A stretch of DNA of 64,000 nt, from contig JNVT01000058.1 in assembly GCA_000737985.1 (NCBI GenBank), positions 1 to 64,000 of the forward strand, in the 5' to 3' direction. Shown here in pieces: positions 9,655 through 19,079 of this stretch. Position 1 is the first letter of the stretch. Every line of letters starts with the position of its first letter. The notes beneath the pieces are model-generated. The model was given only the letters and a program-made list of their open reading frames with translations, was not told where the DNA came from and made no database searches. A program made the translations under genes and the position numbers. Source of the stretch: Gammaproteobacteria bacterium MFB021 (GTDB taxonomy: Bacteria; Pseudomonadota; Gammaproteobacteria; Pseudomonadales; Halomonadaceae).

Positions 9655-10911
9655 TTACTCCCTGGCCGCGCCCGGCAGCGGGGCGACGCGGGGCAGTTTC
9701 AACAGCACGGCGTAGCTCGCTGCCGCCACGATGACCCCCACCAGCGGCGGCAGTACCGGGGAGAGGTAAGCCGTTGCCGAGGCGATCACGTAGGCGGCCA
9801 GCCCGGTCCCGTTGAAGGCGGGCAGGCGCACCTCGGCCAGCGCCGGGTAGCGGCCCTTATGCTGGAGCCAGAAGTCCGCCATGATCACGCCGCCGATCGG
9901 CGGGATGAAGGTGCCGAGCAGCACCAGAAACGGAATCAGCAGATCGTACATGCCGCCTACGGCCAGCACGGTGCCGATGGCGGCGCCGGCTACGGTGACC
10001 ACGCGGCGCTTGTCGGTACGCAGCAGGTTGCAGCCGGCCACGGCGAAGTTGTAGATGGTGTTGTCCTGGGTGGTCCAGATGTTGAGGAACAGCATCAGCA
10101 CGGCCAGCGTCACGAAGCCCTGGGCCAGCAGCACATCGACGATATCCGCCTGCTGGTAGATCATCGCGCCCAGCGCCCCGGTCAGCACCATCAGGCCATT
10201 GCCGATGAAGAACGCGCCGAGCGTCGCGATCACGGCGATCCTAGGGGTACGCGCGAAACGGCTCCAGTTGGTGGCCTGGGTGCCGCCGCTGATGAAGGTG
10301 CCGATCACCACGGTGATGGCCGCGGCGACGCTCATGTGTTCGCTGGGCGTCTGGCCCGCCAGACCGGAGAGCCCGCCCATGTCCACCATACCGGTGTAGA
10401 GGCTGATCAGGGTGAACAGCAGCATCGACGGCACGGCGACCCGGGACAGCAGGTCGAGCCCGCGAAAGCCGATCATCGCGGTGATGCAGAAGGCCAGGCC
10501 GAACAGCACCATCAGCGGCGTCTCGAGCGCTGCCGACAGGCCCAGCGTCTTGACCAGCACCACGGCGATGGTGGCGGTGCCCCAGGCATACCAGCCGATC
10601 TGGGTGAAGCCGAGGAGGGCGTCGGAGAGCTTGCTGCCCACCTCGCCGAAGCAGAAGCGCCCCATCAGCACCGAGTTGAGGCCGCTCTTGCAGGCGATAT
10701 AGGCCAGTGCCGCCGCGTAGGCGCCCAGCAGCAGGTTGCCGATGAGAATCACCCACAGCAGTTGGCCGAACGAGAAGGCGCTGCCGAGGGAGCCGCCCGC
10801 CCACATGGTGGCGGTGAAGAAGGTGAAGCCGAGCAGTACCGCCGAGGTGGAGAGCAGCCCCTTGCGTTCGCTGGAGGGCACTTCGCTTAGTGGGTAATCC
10901 GAGGTTTCCAT
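9655..10911 (-). CDS. codB: NCS1-family permease, cytosine permease-like
   Basis: A 418-residue inner membrane protein with about twelve hydrophobic segments, resembling the CodB branch of the NCS1 nucleobase:cation symporters. The N-terminal pattern is SERKGLLSTSAVLLGFTFFTATMWAGGSLG, followed by LIGNLLLGAYAAALAYIACKSGL. The start is the ATG at 10911, preceded by GGAGAA on the minus strand; the frame runs open further but the extra residues are unlike the family. No cytosine deaminase gene is nearby, so a different substrate is possible. It lies downstream of the AraC-type regulator on the same strand, separated by 292 bases with no recognisable gene. Confidence 0.75.
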   Translation of the reverse strand: METSDYPLSEVPSSERKGLLSTSAVLLGFTFFTATMWAGGSLGSAFSFGQLLWVILIGNLLLGAYAAALAYIACKSGLNSVLMGRFCFGEVGSKLSDALLGFTQIGWYAWGTATIAVVLVKTLGLSAALETPLMVLFGLAFCITAMIGFRGLDLLSRVAVPSMLLFTLISLYTGMVDMGGLSGLAGQTPSEHMSVAAAITVVIGTFISGGTQATNWSRFARTPRIAVIATLGAFFIGNGLMVLTGALGAMIYQQADIVDVLLAQGFVTLAVLMLFLNIWTTQDNTIYNFAVAGCNLLRTDKRRVVTVAGAAIGTVLAVGGMYDLLIPFLVLLGTFIPPIGGVIMADFWLQHKGRYPALAEVRLPAFNGTGLAAYVIASATAYLSPVLPPLVGVIVAAASYAVLLKLPRVAPLPGAARE

Positions 10912-11203
10912 GGCGTTCTCCGCATGACGTTGGCCTGAACAGTGGTATTTCCCCGCTCTACCGCTACCCCGTAGCAAGGCGCGTTCCACTCTTCGTCGAA
11001 TGCCAAAAGACGCCGCGCGATTGGCGGTTTTCGAGCGGTGACGCGCCGAAAAAGCGGGCTGGCTGTCGGATCGGCCCGCGGTGAGGCGGCCCCGACTGGG
11101 TGTCAGAGAGGGTTCATGCCCTGTTCTGGTTCATGCCTGCGCCATTCGGGGGCAGGGCGCGCTGCGCACGGCGACACGCGGGCCACTGGTCGAGACTACG
11201 CGT

Positions 11204-12106
11204 TCAGCCCGGCGCATCGCTGCGCTGACGAAAGGCGCGCGGCGTCATGCCGGTGCCGCGCTTGAAGAAGCGGGTGAAATAGGTGGGTTCGGCGAAGCCT
11301 AGCCTCTCGCCGACCTGGGCGATGCTCTGCTGGGTATAGGTGAGCTGGCGCTTGGCCTCCAGCAGCAGCCGCGCGTGCAGCAACTGCAGGGCACTGTGAC
11401 CGGTGAGCCGCCGGCACAGCGCGTTGAGATGGGCGTCGCCGATACCCAGTTCGGCCGCCAGGTCGGGGATCGAGGGCTGTTCGGCGAAGCGGGTCTCGAT
11501 CAACTGCCGATAGCGCTCGAGATGGCGTTCGCCGCGCGCCTGACCCGATCTGGGCAGGCGCTGGCGGCGTCTCGCGCGGCGCCATAGCTGTAGCGTCACC
11601 GCGTCGATCAGCGTCGTCAGCATCGCCTCGCGATCCTCCTGCGCGCCGCCCGGTGCGCGCCGATACTCGCCGTCCAGCAGCGCGATCAGCTGTGTCAGCG
11701 GCGCCGCCTCCGGCTGCGCTGCCAGCGGATAGTGCATGGCGGCGTCGAGCACTTCGGCCTGGGGCAGGCGTTCGTGGAGACTCGCCACCAGCGGCTGCGC
11801 CAGGGTGACGATATGCCCCTGGGTCTGGGGCGAGAAGCGAAAGCCATGAATCACGGTGGCCGGCACGCAGATCATGGCCGGCGTATCGATGGCGGTTTCC
11901 AGATCGCCCAGCCGTAGTTCGACCTGGCCCTCGCGCAGTAGCAGCAGGTGCATCAGGTCGGCATGGCGGTGGGGGCGGATATGCCAGGCGTAGAGCCGGC
12001 TGCGTTCGGCGATGGTCTCGCAGTGGAGCAGGTCCGGGGTGGGCCAGTGGCGGGTCTCGCCATAGAGCTGATAGGTGGGAACGGGCGTGGGCGTCACCAT
12101 GCGCAT
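11204..12106 (-). CDS. pobR: AraC-family activator, probable regulator of pobA
   Basis: A 300-residue AraC/XylS-type regulator. An N-terminal cupin-like effector domain (HIRPHRHADLMHLLLLREGQ near residues 42-60) precedes two helix-turn-helix motifs in the last 100 residues, ending AEPTYFTRFFKRGTGMTPRAFR. It is transcribed divergently from pobA, the usual arrangement for AraC-type PobR/PobC regulators that respond to 4-hydroxybenzoate. The start may be 12106 or the ATG at 12100. The target is inferred from position. Confidence 0.75.
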   Translation of the reverse strand: MRMVTPTPVPTYQLYGETRHWPTPDLLHCETIAERSRLYAWHIRPHRHADLMHLLLLREGQVELRLGDLETAIDTPAMICVPATVIHGFRFSPQTQGHIVTLAQPLVASLHERLPQAEVLDAAMHYPLAAQPEAAPLTQLIALLDGEYRRAPGGAQEDREAMLTTLIDAVTLQLWRRARRRQRLPRSGQARGERHLERYRQLIETRFAEQPSIPDLAAELGIGDAHLNALCRRLTGHSALQLLHARLLLEAKRQLTYTQQSIAQVGERLGFAEPTYFTRFFKRGTGMTPRAFRQRSDAPG

Positions 12107-12161
12107 GACTCTCGCGTCGTAGGGGGCTGGGATCAGACTAAAGTCAGGTACCTATCCTTGG

Positions 12162-12173
12162 AAATGATCATTT
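12162..12173. promoter_or_regulatory. Palindrome in the pobR-pobA divergent promoter
   Basis: A 12-bp perfect palindrome, AAATGATCATTT, lies in an A/T-richer pocket between the two divergent starts, about 100 bases before pobA. It may be an operator or part of a promoter. Confidence 0.3.
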
Positions 12174-12227
12174 TGGCTAGGAATCTTGCCTTATCCGGTG
12201 GTGATCGATGGCGAACAATGGTGGTGA

Positions 12228-13457
<1,230 letters not shown>

Positions 13458-13470
13458 GATAGCGCCCAAA

Positions 13471-13505
13471 TGCACACGCCTTCGCCAGTGGCGAAGGCGT
13501 GTGCA
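13471..13505. terminator. Perfect 16-bp hairpin between pobA and the symporter operon
   Basis: Arms TGCACACGCCTTCGCC (13471-13486) and its exact complement (13490-13505) with an AGT loop lie between two convergent genes. This suggests a bidirectional terminator, though without a T-run. Confidence 0.65.
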
Positions 13506-13531
13506 GCGCTCGGAAGGGGCGCGCCTCGCGC

Positions 13532-15055
13532 TCAGCCCGCGCGGGCTGCTGAAGTCCGCGGCGGGAAGGCGATGATCTCCTCGGCGCGCTCGCGCTGGGC
13601 CGGGGAGGCGCCAACCAGCAGCGAACCGCCGACGCAGAGTGCCAGGTTGAGCAAAAGCCCCCAGAGGCCGCTGAACACGCCCAGCGGGCGGTAGCCGGCG
13701 AAGGTGAAGGCGGCGGCCAGCACGGTGCCGGCGAGCATGCCCACGAACACCGCCTGGGCGTTCAGGCGCCGCCAGTAGAGGCCCAGGATCAGCGCCGGCG
13801 CGGTCTGGATCAGCACTTCGAACTTGAGCACGAAGATCTGATAGAGCGTGCCCGGCGGGTACCAGGCGATCAGCACCAGCACCACCACCGCGGCGACCCC
13901 CACCAGCTTGCCCACCAGGATCTTGCGGTACTCGCTGGCGTCGGGGGCGATATAGCGGCCGTAGAGGTCGTGGGAGACGATCGACGAGAAGGTCAACAGC
14001 ACCGAGTCCGCGGTGGAGACGATCGCCGCGATCACCCCGCCGAACAGCAGTACCATGGCCCAGTAGAAGAAGGTGTTCTGGTTGGCCAGGGCGTTGGCGA
14101 GCATGCCCACCAGCTGCTCCGACTGCGCCGTGGTGAGATCGGGAAAGGCGCTGATGCCGATGATCCCGACCATGAACACCACGCCCGCGGTCAGAAACGG
14201 CATATAGGCCATGCGGATGAACGAGCGCTTGAGGGTGCGCTCGCTGCGCGCGGAGAAGATGCGCTGGAAGGCGTGCGGATAGATCGCCGCGCCGATTCCC
14301 ACCAGCACCAGGAGACAGAACCAGGTAGTCAACGCCTTGCCCGTGGGCGCCCCCAGTTTCTGTGGCGCGCTGGCAGCCATGGTCTCGGCCGCGCTGGGCA
14401 ACCCGCCGATGTAGATCAGCGAGCCGATCAGCAGCGTGAACACCCCGAACAGCAGCGCCAGCCCCTGGATGGTGTCGGTATAGGCCACCGAGCGCATGCC
14501 GCCGAGCCAGCTGTAGGCGACCATGATCACGATGAAGAAGATCACCCCGATCTGATACGGAATGGTGCCGCCGGTGAGCCCCGACACCCCCTGGCCGATG
14601 GCCACGAACTGCTCCAGCAGATAGTTGCCGAGACCGTAGAGCATGAGGATGGCGGCGAGCACGCTGACCCGCTTGGAGCGGAAGCGCAGATCGATCCAGT
14701 CCACCGGCGTGAGCAGACTGAAGCGCCGGCCCAGCGAGTAGAGCCGGGGGGCGAAGAACAGATACACCATGATGATCATGATGAAGAACGGCACCGACAC
14801 CAGGTACTGATAGCCCAGGCGGTAGGCCGTCGGCGGATAGCCGACCACGGTGTTGCCGCTGTATTGGGTGGCAAAGAAGGTGAAGAACAGCACCATGGCG
14901 CCGAGGCCGCGCCCACCCAGGTAGTACTCGTCGAGACTTTCGCGCACGCCGCGGTGGCGCAGGAAGGCGAACAGCCCCACCGCCAGCATCAGGCCGCCGT
15001 AGAGCCCCAGGACCAGAATCCCCGACCAGCCGCCGAACGCGAGATCCATGCTCAT
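13532..15055 (-). CDS. Sodium:solute symporter family protein
   Basis: A 507-residue inner membrane carrier with about thirteen hydrophobic segments. SSS-family features include DEYYLGGRGLGAMVLFFTFFATQYSGNT near residues 42-70 and the AAIVSTADSVLLTFSSIVSHDLYGRY block near residues 340-365, containing the Na+-site serines. It resembles MctP/PanF-like monocarboxylate or pantothenate symporters. It overlaps the preceding 79-residue membrane protein gene by four bases. The position next to pobA suggests an aromatic acid such as 4-hydroxybenzoate as substrate, but this is inference only. Confidence 0.85.
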   Translation of the reverse strand: MSMDLAFGGWSGILVLGLYGGLMLAVGLFAFLRHRGVRESLDEYYLGGRGLGAMVLFFTFFATQYSGNTVVGYPPTAYRLGYQYLVSVPFFIMIIMVYLFFAPRLYSLGRRFSLLTPVDWIDLRFRSKRVSVLAAILMLYGLGNYLLEQFVAIGQGVSGLTGGTIPYQIGVIFFIVIMVAYSWLGGMRSVAYTDTIQGLALLFGVFTLLIGSLIYIGGLPSAAETMAASAPQKLGAPTGKALTTWFCLLVLVGIGAAIYPHAFQRIFSARSERTLKRSFIRMAYMPFLTAGVVFMVGIIGISAFPDLTTAQSEQLVGMLANALANQNTFFYWAMVLLFGGVIAAIVSTADSVLLTFSSIVSHDLYGRYIAPDASEYRKILVGKLVGVAAVVVLVLIAWYPPGTLYQIFVLKFEVLIQTAPALILGLYWRRLNAQAVFVGMLAGTVLAAAFTFAGYRPLGVFSGLWGLLLNLALCVGGSLLVGASPAQRERAEEIIAFPPRTSAARAG

Positions 15056-15291
15056 CGCTCATCCTCCGTCTCGTCGGCCCCGGTATCCCACTGATAGAGC
15101 ACGACCCAGGTGATGAACAGCGATAGTGCCAGCGACACCGCGATGATGATCAGCGCCCAGTAGGGAATGCCCCAGAACAGTGGCGACCAGGACCCGGCTG
15201 GAAAATACCAGGGCGTGACCAGCGTGAAGAGCACGCCAAAGCCGATCCAGACGGCGGGCTTTTTGACCGGTTCGGTAATCCGTTTTTTCAT
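15052..15291 (-). CDS. Small two-TM membrane protein, DUF3311-like symporter partner
   Basis: A 79-residue protein with two predicted membrane segments (VWIGFGVLFTLVTPWYF near residue 15, and ALIIIAVSLALSLFITWVVLY near residue 46) and an acidic tail. Small proteins of this kind (DUF3311/DUF485-like) often sit immediately before SSS symporter genes and are thought to be accessory subunits. The stop overlaps the symporter start by four bases. The family name is a recollection, and the pairing is the stronger evidence. Confidence 0.7.
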   Translation of the reverse strand: MKKRITEPVKKPAVWIGFGVLFTLVTPWYFPAGSWSPLFWGIPYWALIIIAVSLALSLFITWVVLYQWDTGADETEDER

Positions 15292-15308
15292 GTGTTCCCC
15301 CGATGGCG

Positions 15309-15324
15309 CGTGCGTCGACGCACG
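15309..15324. promoter_or_regulatory. 16-bp perfect palindrome upstream of the symporter operon
   Basis: CGTGCGTCGACGCACG is a perfect palindrome starting 18 bases before the ATG of the 79-residue protein. It is a candidate operator, lying beside the tandem repeats at 15331-15394. Confidence 0.45.
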
Positions 15325-15330
15325 ACGAAT

Positions 15331-15394
15331 TCGACCGTGGACTAAGTCGATCGTGGACTAAGTCGATCGTGGATTAAGTCGACCGTGGACTATA
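15331..15394. repeat. Four tandem 16-bp repeats upstream of the symporter operon
   Basis: Four direct copies of TCGAYCGTGGAYTAAG occur at 15331-15346, 15347-15362, 15363-15378 and 15379-15394, the last copy ending in TATA in place of TAAG. The array lies in the 294-base gap between the symporter operon and the catR-type gene; nothing else clear is seen in the remainder of that gap. Confidence 0.8.
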
Positions 15395-15585
15395 GCCAGC
15401 GCGTTCGCACCCTGGCTATTGACGTTCGGCAAAGCGAGACTTCGCGTTGGGCGAACGCATACGACCTTGGTGGAGGGTCGGGCTGGCGATCGGTGGGCCT
15501 GCTAGATATCAGCTGATTGTCAGCTGAGTGCCAGGTCGGCGGGAGCCTGAAGGTGCGTATACGGCTGGCGAGGTCTGCATCTGGG

Positions 15586-16494
15586 CTATCCGTCGATGGT
15601 GAAACGTCCGCTGAGACGGTTGTCCACCAGCTCCTTCAGGATGTCGTTGGCGATGGCCATCGCGGGTGTCACGGGTTCCCGCCGACGACTGCAGATGATC
15701 GGTGAGGTGATGTTGGCCTCGGCCAGGCGGGCGTAGGTCACCTCGCGGCGCTGCATACGCATGACCTGCTCCGGGACCAGACTGAACCCCAGCTCGGAGG
15801 CGACCAGACCCAGTGCGGTCTGCAGCTCGTTGGTTTCCTGGATCACCTGTACCTTGAGCCCGCGCAGACGGAACAGGCTGAGGACCGCATCCGCGTAGCT
15901 CGGACGCGGTGCCGCAGGGTAGATGACGAGAGGATAAGCGGCGAGCTGAGCGAGTGTCGGGCGAGTGCCCGCCAGCGGATGCGCTGCCGGCAGGGCGGCG
16001 ACGATCGGCTCTTCGAACAGGATCTCCTGCACGACGTCCGGGTCATCGACCCGCAGGCGGCCGAAGCCGATGTCGATACGCCCGGCCTTGAGCGCCTGCA
16101 CCTGGCTCACCGTGGTCAGCTCCAGCAGCAAGAGTTCGATGTCATCCGTTTGTCGCAGACGGCGAATCAGTTGCGGTAGCTGGCCAAACAGCAGTGACCC
16201 CACCATGCCGATCCCGAACACCTGATGCCCGCGCCGTGCCATGCGCCGCGTGGCCGTCACGGTGGTATCGACCTTTTCCAGAATCTGCAACGCGTGCTCG
16301 AGGAAGAACTTGCCTTCATGAGTCAGCGTCAGCCCGCGGGCGCGGCGCGTGAATAGTGGCGCCCCCAGTTCTGTCTCCAACTGCTTGATCTGTCGAGACA
16401 AGGGCGGCTGCGCCATATGCAGCCGCTGGGCCGCGCGGGTGAGGTTCAGCTCCTCGGCGACCGCGCAAAAATAGCGTAGCTGACGCAGTTCCAT
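15586..16494 (-). CDS. catR: LysR-family regulator of the cat/ben genes (CatR/BenM type)
   Basis: A 302-residue LysR regulator starting MELRQLRYFCAVAEELNLTRAAQRLHMAQPPLSRQIKQLE, the typical CatR/CatM/BenM N-terminus. This family senses cis,cis-muconate, and BenM also benzoate. The ATG at 16494 is preferred; an upstream TTG at 16506 would add four residues. It is divergent from catB with a 107-base intergenic region. An ATAC-N7-GTAT site overlaps its own translation start region, which suggests autoregulation as well as activation of catBCA-benABCD. Confidence 0.85.
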   Translation of the reverse strand: MELRQLRYFCAVAEELNLTRAAQRLHMAQPPLSRQIKQLETELGAPLFTRRARGLTLTHEGKFFLEHALQILEKVDTTVTATRRMARRGHQVFGIGMVGSLLFGQLPQLIRRLRQTDDIELLLLELTTVSQVQALKAGRIDIGFGRLRVDDPDVVQEILFEEPIVAALPAAHPLAGTRPTLAQLAAYPLVIYPAAPRPSYADAVLSLFRLRGLKVQVIQETNELQTALGLVASELGFSLVPEQVMRMQRREVTYARLAEANITSPIICSRRREPVTPAMAIANDILKELVDNRLSGRFTIDG

Positions 16495-16496
16495 GC

Positions 16497-16511
16497 ATAC
16501 CTTCAAAGTAT
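16497..16511. promoter_or_regulatory. BenM/CatM-type operator ATAC-N7-GTAT
   Basis: The sequence ATAC-CTTCAAA-GTAT fits exactly the ATAC-N7-GTAT consensus reported for CatM and BenM in Acinetobacter. It sits between the divergent catR-type gene and catB, 90 bases before the catB ATG and just upstream of the regulator's own ATG. Confidence 0.65.
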
Positions 16512-16601
16512 GGGAAGGGACTCAAACGATATTTTTCGCCGTCCGAGGGCGCAATCAGACTTAGGTCACTTCATCGGCCATCGTCTGGACAAGAGGCGCC
16601 C

Positions 16602-17720
16602 ATGCCCCCCGTCATCTCTTCGATCTCCACCCAGCTCGTCGACCTGCCGACCATCCGGCCGCATCGACTCTCCATGACCACCATGGCGCGCCAGACACTG
16701 GTCATCGTGCGCCTGCGCAGCTCCGACGATATCGAAGGTCTGGGTGAAGCCACCACCATCGGCGGTCTGAGCTACAGCGCGGAGAGCCCCGAGAGCATCC
16801 AGTGCAATATCGATACCTGGCTGGCCCCGCTGCTGATCGGTCAGCCGGCCGACAACCTCAATGCGCTGATGGCCCGCCTCGATCGTCACGTGCGCGGCAA
16901 TGCCATTGCCCGCTCGGCAGTGGAGACGGCGCTGCTGGATGCCCAGGGCAAGCGTCTCGGCGTCTCGGTCGCGGCGCTGCTGGGTGGGGCGGTGCATGAC
17001 CATCTCCCCGTGCTGTGGACGCTGGCCAGTGGCGATACCCACAAGGACATCGACGAAGCCTTTCAACGGCTGGACGAGCGCCGCCACTGCCAGTTCAAGC
17101 TCAAGCTGGGTGCCAATGTCCTGCGTGAGGATCTACGCCACACCGAGGCGATCTGCGCGGCACTCGAAGGACGGGCCGGTATGCAGGTCGATCTCAATCA
17201 GGCCTGGGACGAAAGCACTGCCGTTCAGGGTATCGCGGCCCTCGAGGCGGCCGGCGTCGCGCTGATCGAACAGCCGATTCCCGCTCGCCAGGTGCCCGGG
17301 CTCACGCGGCTGGCCAACCGCTTCCGCGTGCCGATGCTGGCCGACGAGGCCGTTCAGGACGCCGGCGATGGCCTGACGCTCTTGCATGCCGGTTTCAGCG
17401 GCGCCTTCGCCCTCAAGATCGCCAAGGCCGGTGGACCGCGGGGTGCGCTGGAGCTGGCCCACCTGGCACAGCGCGCAGGGGTCGGCCTCTACGGCGGCAC
17501 CATGCTCGAAGGCACCATCGGCACAGCCGCCTCGCTGCACGCCTGGTCCACCTTGGCCTCGCTCGAATGGGGGACCGAGATGTTCGGCCCACTGCTGTTG
17601 CAGGACGACATCGTCAGCGAGGGGCTCCACTACCACGAGTTCGGCGTCGACCTGCCCAGCGGCCCGGGGCTTGGCGTCACTCTCGATGAAGATCGGCTGC
17701 GCTTTTACACCCGTCCCTGA
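16602..17720 (+). CDS. catB: Muconate cycloisomerase
   Basis: Enolase-superfamily enzyme converting cis,cis-muconate to muconolactone, 372 residues, usual length. Catalytic features are in place: KxK at K166/K168 (FKLKLG), metal ligands D197 (QVDLN), E223 (LIEQP) and D248 (LADEAV), and K272 (ALKIAK). It is the first gene of a long co-directional block, followed by catC after 17 bases. Expression is probably driven from the CatR/BenM-type operator upstream. Nothing indicates a chloromuconate enzyme, since no chlorocatechol genes are nearby. Confidence 0.95.
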   Translation: MPPVISSISTQLVDLPTIRPHRLSMTTMARQTLVIVRLRSSDDIEGLGEATTIGGLSYSAESPESIQCNIDTWLAPLLIGQPADNLNALMARLDRHVRGNAIARSAVETALLDAQGKRLGVSVAALLGGAVHDHLPVLWTLASGDTHKDIDEAFQRLDERRHCQFKLKLGANVLREDLRHTEAICAALEGRAGMQVDLNQAWDESTAVQGIAALEAAGVALIEQPIPARQVPGLTRLANRFRVPMLADEAVQDAGDGLTLLHAGFSGAFALKIAKAGGPRGALELAHLAQRAGVGLYGGTMLEGTIGTAASLHAWSTLASLEWGTEMFGPLLLQDDIVSEGLHYHEFGVDLPSGPGLGVTLDEDRLRFYTRP

Positions 17721-17737
17721 GACAAGGAGACAACACC

Positions 17738-18028
17738 ATGCTGTTTCACGTCGACATGACCGTGCATCTGCCCAGCGACATGCCCGAAGAGCAGGCTGCC
17801 GAGATCAAGGCAGCGGAAAAAGCGTATTCCCAGAAGCTTCAGCACGCAGGAACCTGGCGCCACCTGTGGCGGGTGGCTGGCAGTTACTCGAACGTCAGTA
17901 TCTTCGATGTCGAGGACAACGAGGCTCTGCACCGCATCATCAGTGGTTTGCCGCTGTTCCCGTATATGGAAATTCAGGTCCGACCGCTATGTCGTCATCC
18001 CTCTTCGGTGCGCGATGACGACAGTTGA
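17738..18028 (+). CDS. catC: Muconolactone delta-isomerase
   Basis: A small 96-residue enzyme converting muconolactone to 3-oxoadipate enol-lactone, forming decamers in known members. The family start MLFHVDMTVHLP and the motifs GTWRHLWRVAGSYSNVSIFDV and LPLFPYMEIQVRPL are all present. It lies in the catBCA order typical of Pseudomonas and related genera. The product must be hydrolysed by an enol-lactonase; no catD is seen here, so the PcaD domain at 5816-7003 is the likely partner. Confidence 0.95.
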   Translation: MLFHVDMTVHLPSDMPEEQAAEIKAAEKAYSQKLQHAGTWRHLWRVAGSYSNVSIFDVEDNEALHRIISGLPLFPYMEIQVRPLCRHPSSVRDDDS

Positions 18029-18085
18029 TCGAGCACGAAGCCGTTTGACCGTGGCGCATTCAATCGACAACAAGAGGTGATACCC

Positions 18086-19057
18086 ATGAGCGTGAAAATC
18101 TTCGATACCCCCGAAGTCCAGGATTTCCTGGTCAAGATCAGCGGGCTGGATACGGCGGGGGGAAACGCGCGGGCCAAACAGATCGTGCACCGACTGGTGA
18201 GTGATCTGTTCCGACTGATCGATGACTTCGAGATCACCGAAGAGGAGTATTGGGCCGCCATCAATCTGCTCAATGCCCTCGGCAGTCAGACCCAGTTCGG
18301 CCTGCTATCGCCGGGCCTCGGGTTCGATCATTTCCTCGATATGCGCCATGACGCCATCGATGCCGAGGCGCAGCGCACCGGCGGTACGCCCCGCACTATC
18401 GAAGGCCCGCTTTATGTGGCCGGTGCTCCGGAAGCCGACGGCTTCGCCCGTATGGACGACGAGGTGACCGAGGGCGAGACCCTGTGGCTCACCGGCCAGG
18501 TGCGCGACGTGGACGGCACGCCGATCCAAGGGGCCAAGGTCGAGATCTGGCACGCCAACGACAAGGGCGGCTACTCCTTCTTCGATCCTTCGCAGTCCGA
18601 GTACAACCTGCGCCGCACGATCTACACCGACAGCGACGGCCGCTACATCGCCCGTAGCATCATTCCCTCCGGCTATGGCGTGCCCGAGGGCGCGCCCACC
18701 GATGTCGTGCTCAAATCGCTGGGGCGCCATGGCGAACGTCCGGCGCACATTCACTTCTTCATCTCGGCGCCCGGTCACCAGCACCTGACCACCCAGATCA
18801 ATCTGGCCGGCGACCCCTACACCTTCGACGACTTCGCCTTTGCCACCCGCGAGGAGCTGGTGATTCCCGCCGAACGGATCGAGGACGCCGAGGAGATCGA
18901 ACGGCGCGGACTGGAGGGGCCTTTCTCCCAGGTGATATTCGACATCGAGCTCTCACCGACCAACGAGGCGGCGCTGCAGCAGCGCCACGCCCGGCCGCGC
19001 GCGAAAGAGCAAGCGCACGACCTGGCCAGCCAGTTGGCGGGCACTGCGAAAGTCTAG
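18086..19057 (+). CDS. catA: Catechol 1,2-dioxygenase
   Basis: Intradiol Fe(III) dioxygenase cleaving catechol to cis,cis-muconate, 323 residues. The N-terminal helical dimerisation domain (about residues 1-100) precedes the beta-sandwich catalytic domain. Iron ligands are visible as tyrosines in DKGGYSFF and IPSGYGVP and the histidines in RPAHIHFF. The ATG at 18086 is preceded by AAGAGGTGA; a GTG at 18077 would add only three residues. It sits between catC and benA and receives catechol from both benzoate and salicylate. Confidence 0.95.
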   Translation: MSVKIFDTPEVQDFLVKISGLDTAGGNARAKQIVHRLVSDLFRLIDDFEITEEEYWAAINLLNALGSQTQFGLLSPGLGFDHFLDMRHDAIDAEAQRTGGTPRTIEGPLYVAGAPEADGFARMDDEVTEGETLWLTGQVRDVDGTPIQGAKVEIWHANDKGGYSFFDPSQSEYNLRRTIYTDSDGRYIARSIIPSGYGVPEGAPTDVVLKSLGRHGERPAHIHFFISAPGHQHLTTQINLAGDPYTFDDFAFATREELVIPAERIEDAEEIERRGLEGPFSQVIFDIELSPTNEAALQQRHARPRAKEQAHDLASQLAGTAKV

Positions 19058-19079
19058 ACCAGCCGCGAGGAGCACGATC

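Noticed and set aside
9580-10890. Long open frame of 436 codons on the plus strand
   Set aside because: It is antisense to the permease gene; the translation is rich in His, Gln, Gly and Asp with no membrane or domain pattern, typical of a shadow frame in G/C-rich DNA.
13970-15094. 374-codon frame on the plus strand
   Set aside because: Antisense to the sodium:solute symporter gene; composition is that of a shadow frame.
16494-16506. TTG start giving four extra residues for the catR-type gene
   Set aside because: The ATG at 16494 matches the conserved MELRQLRYF start of the family.
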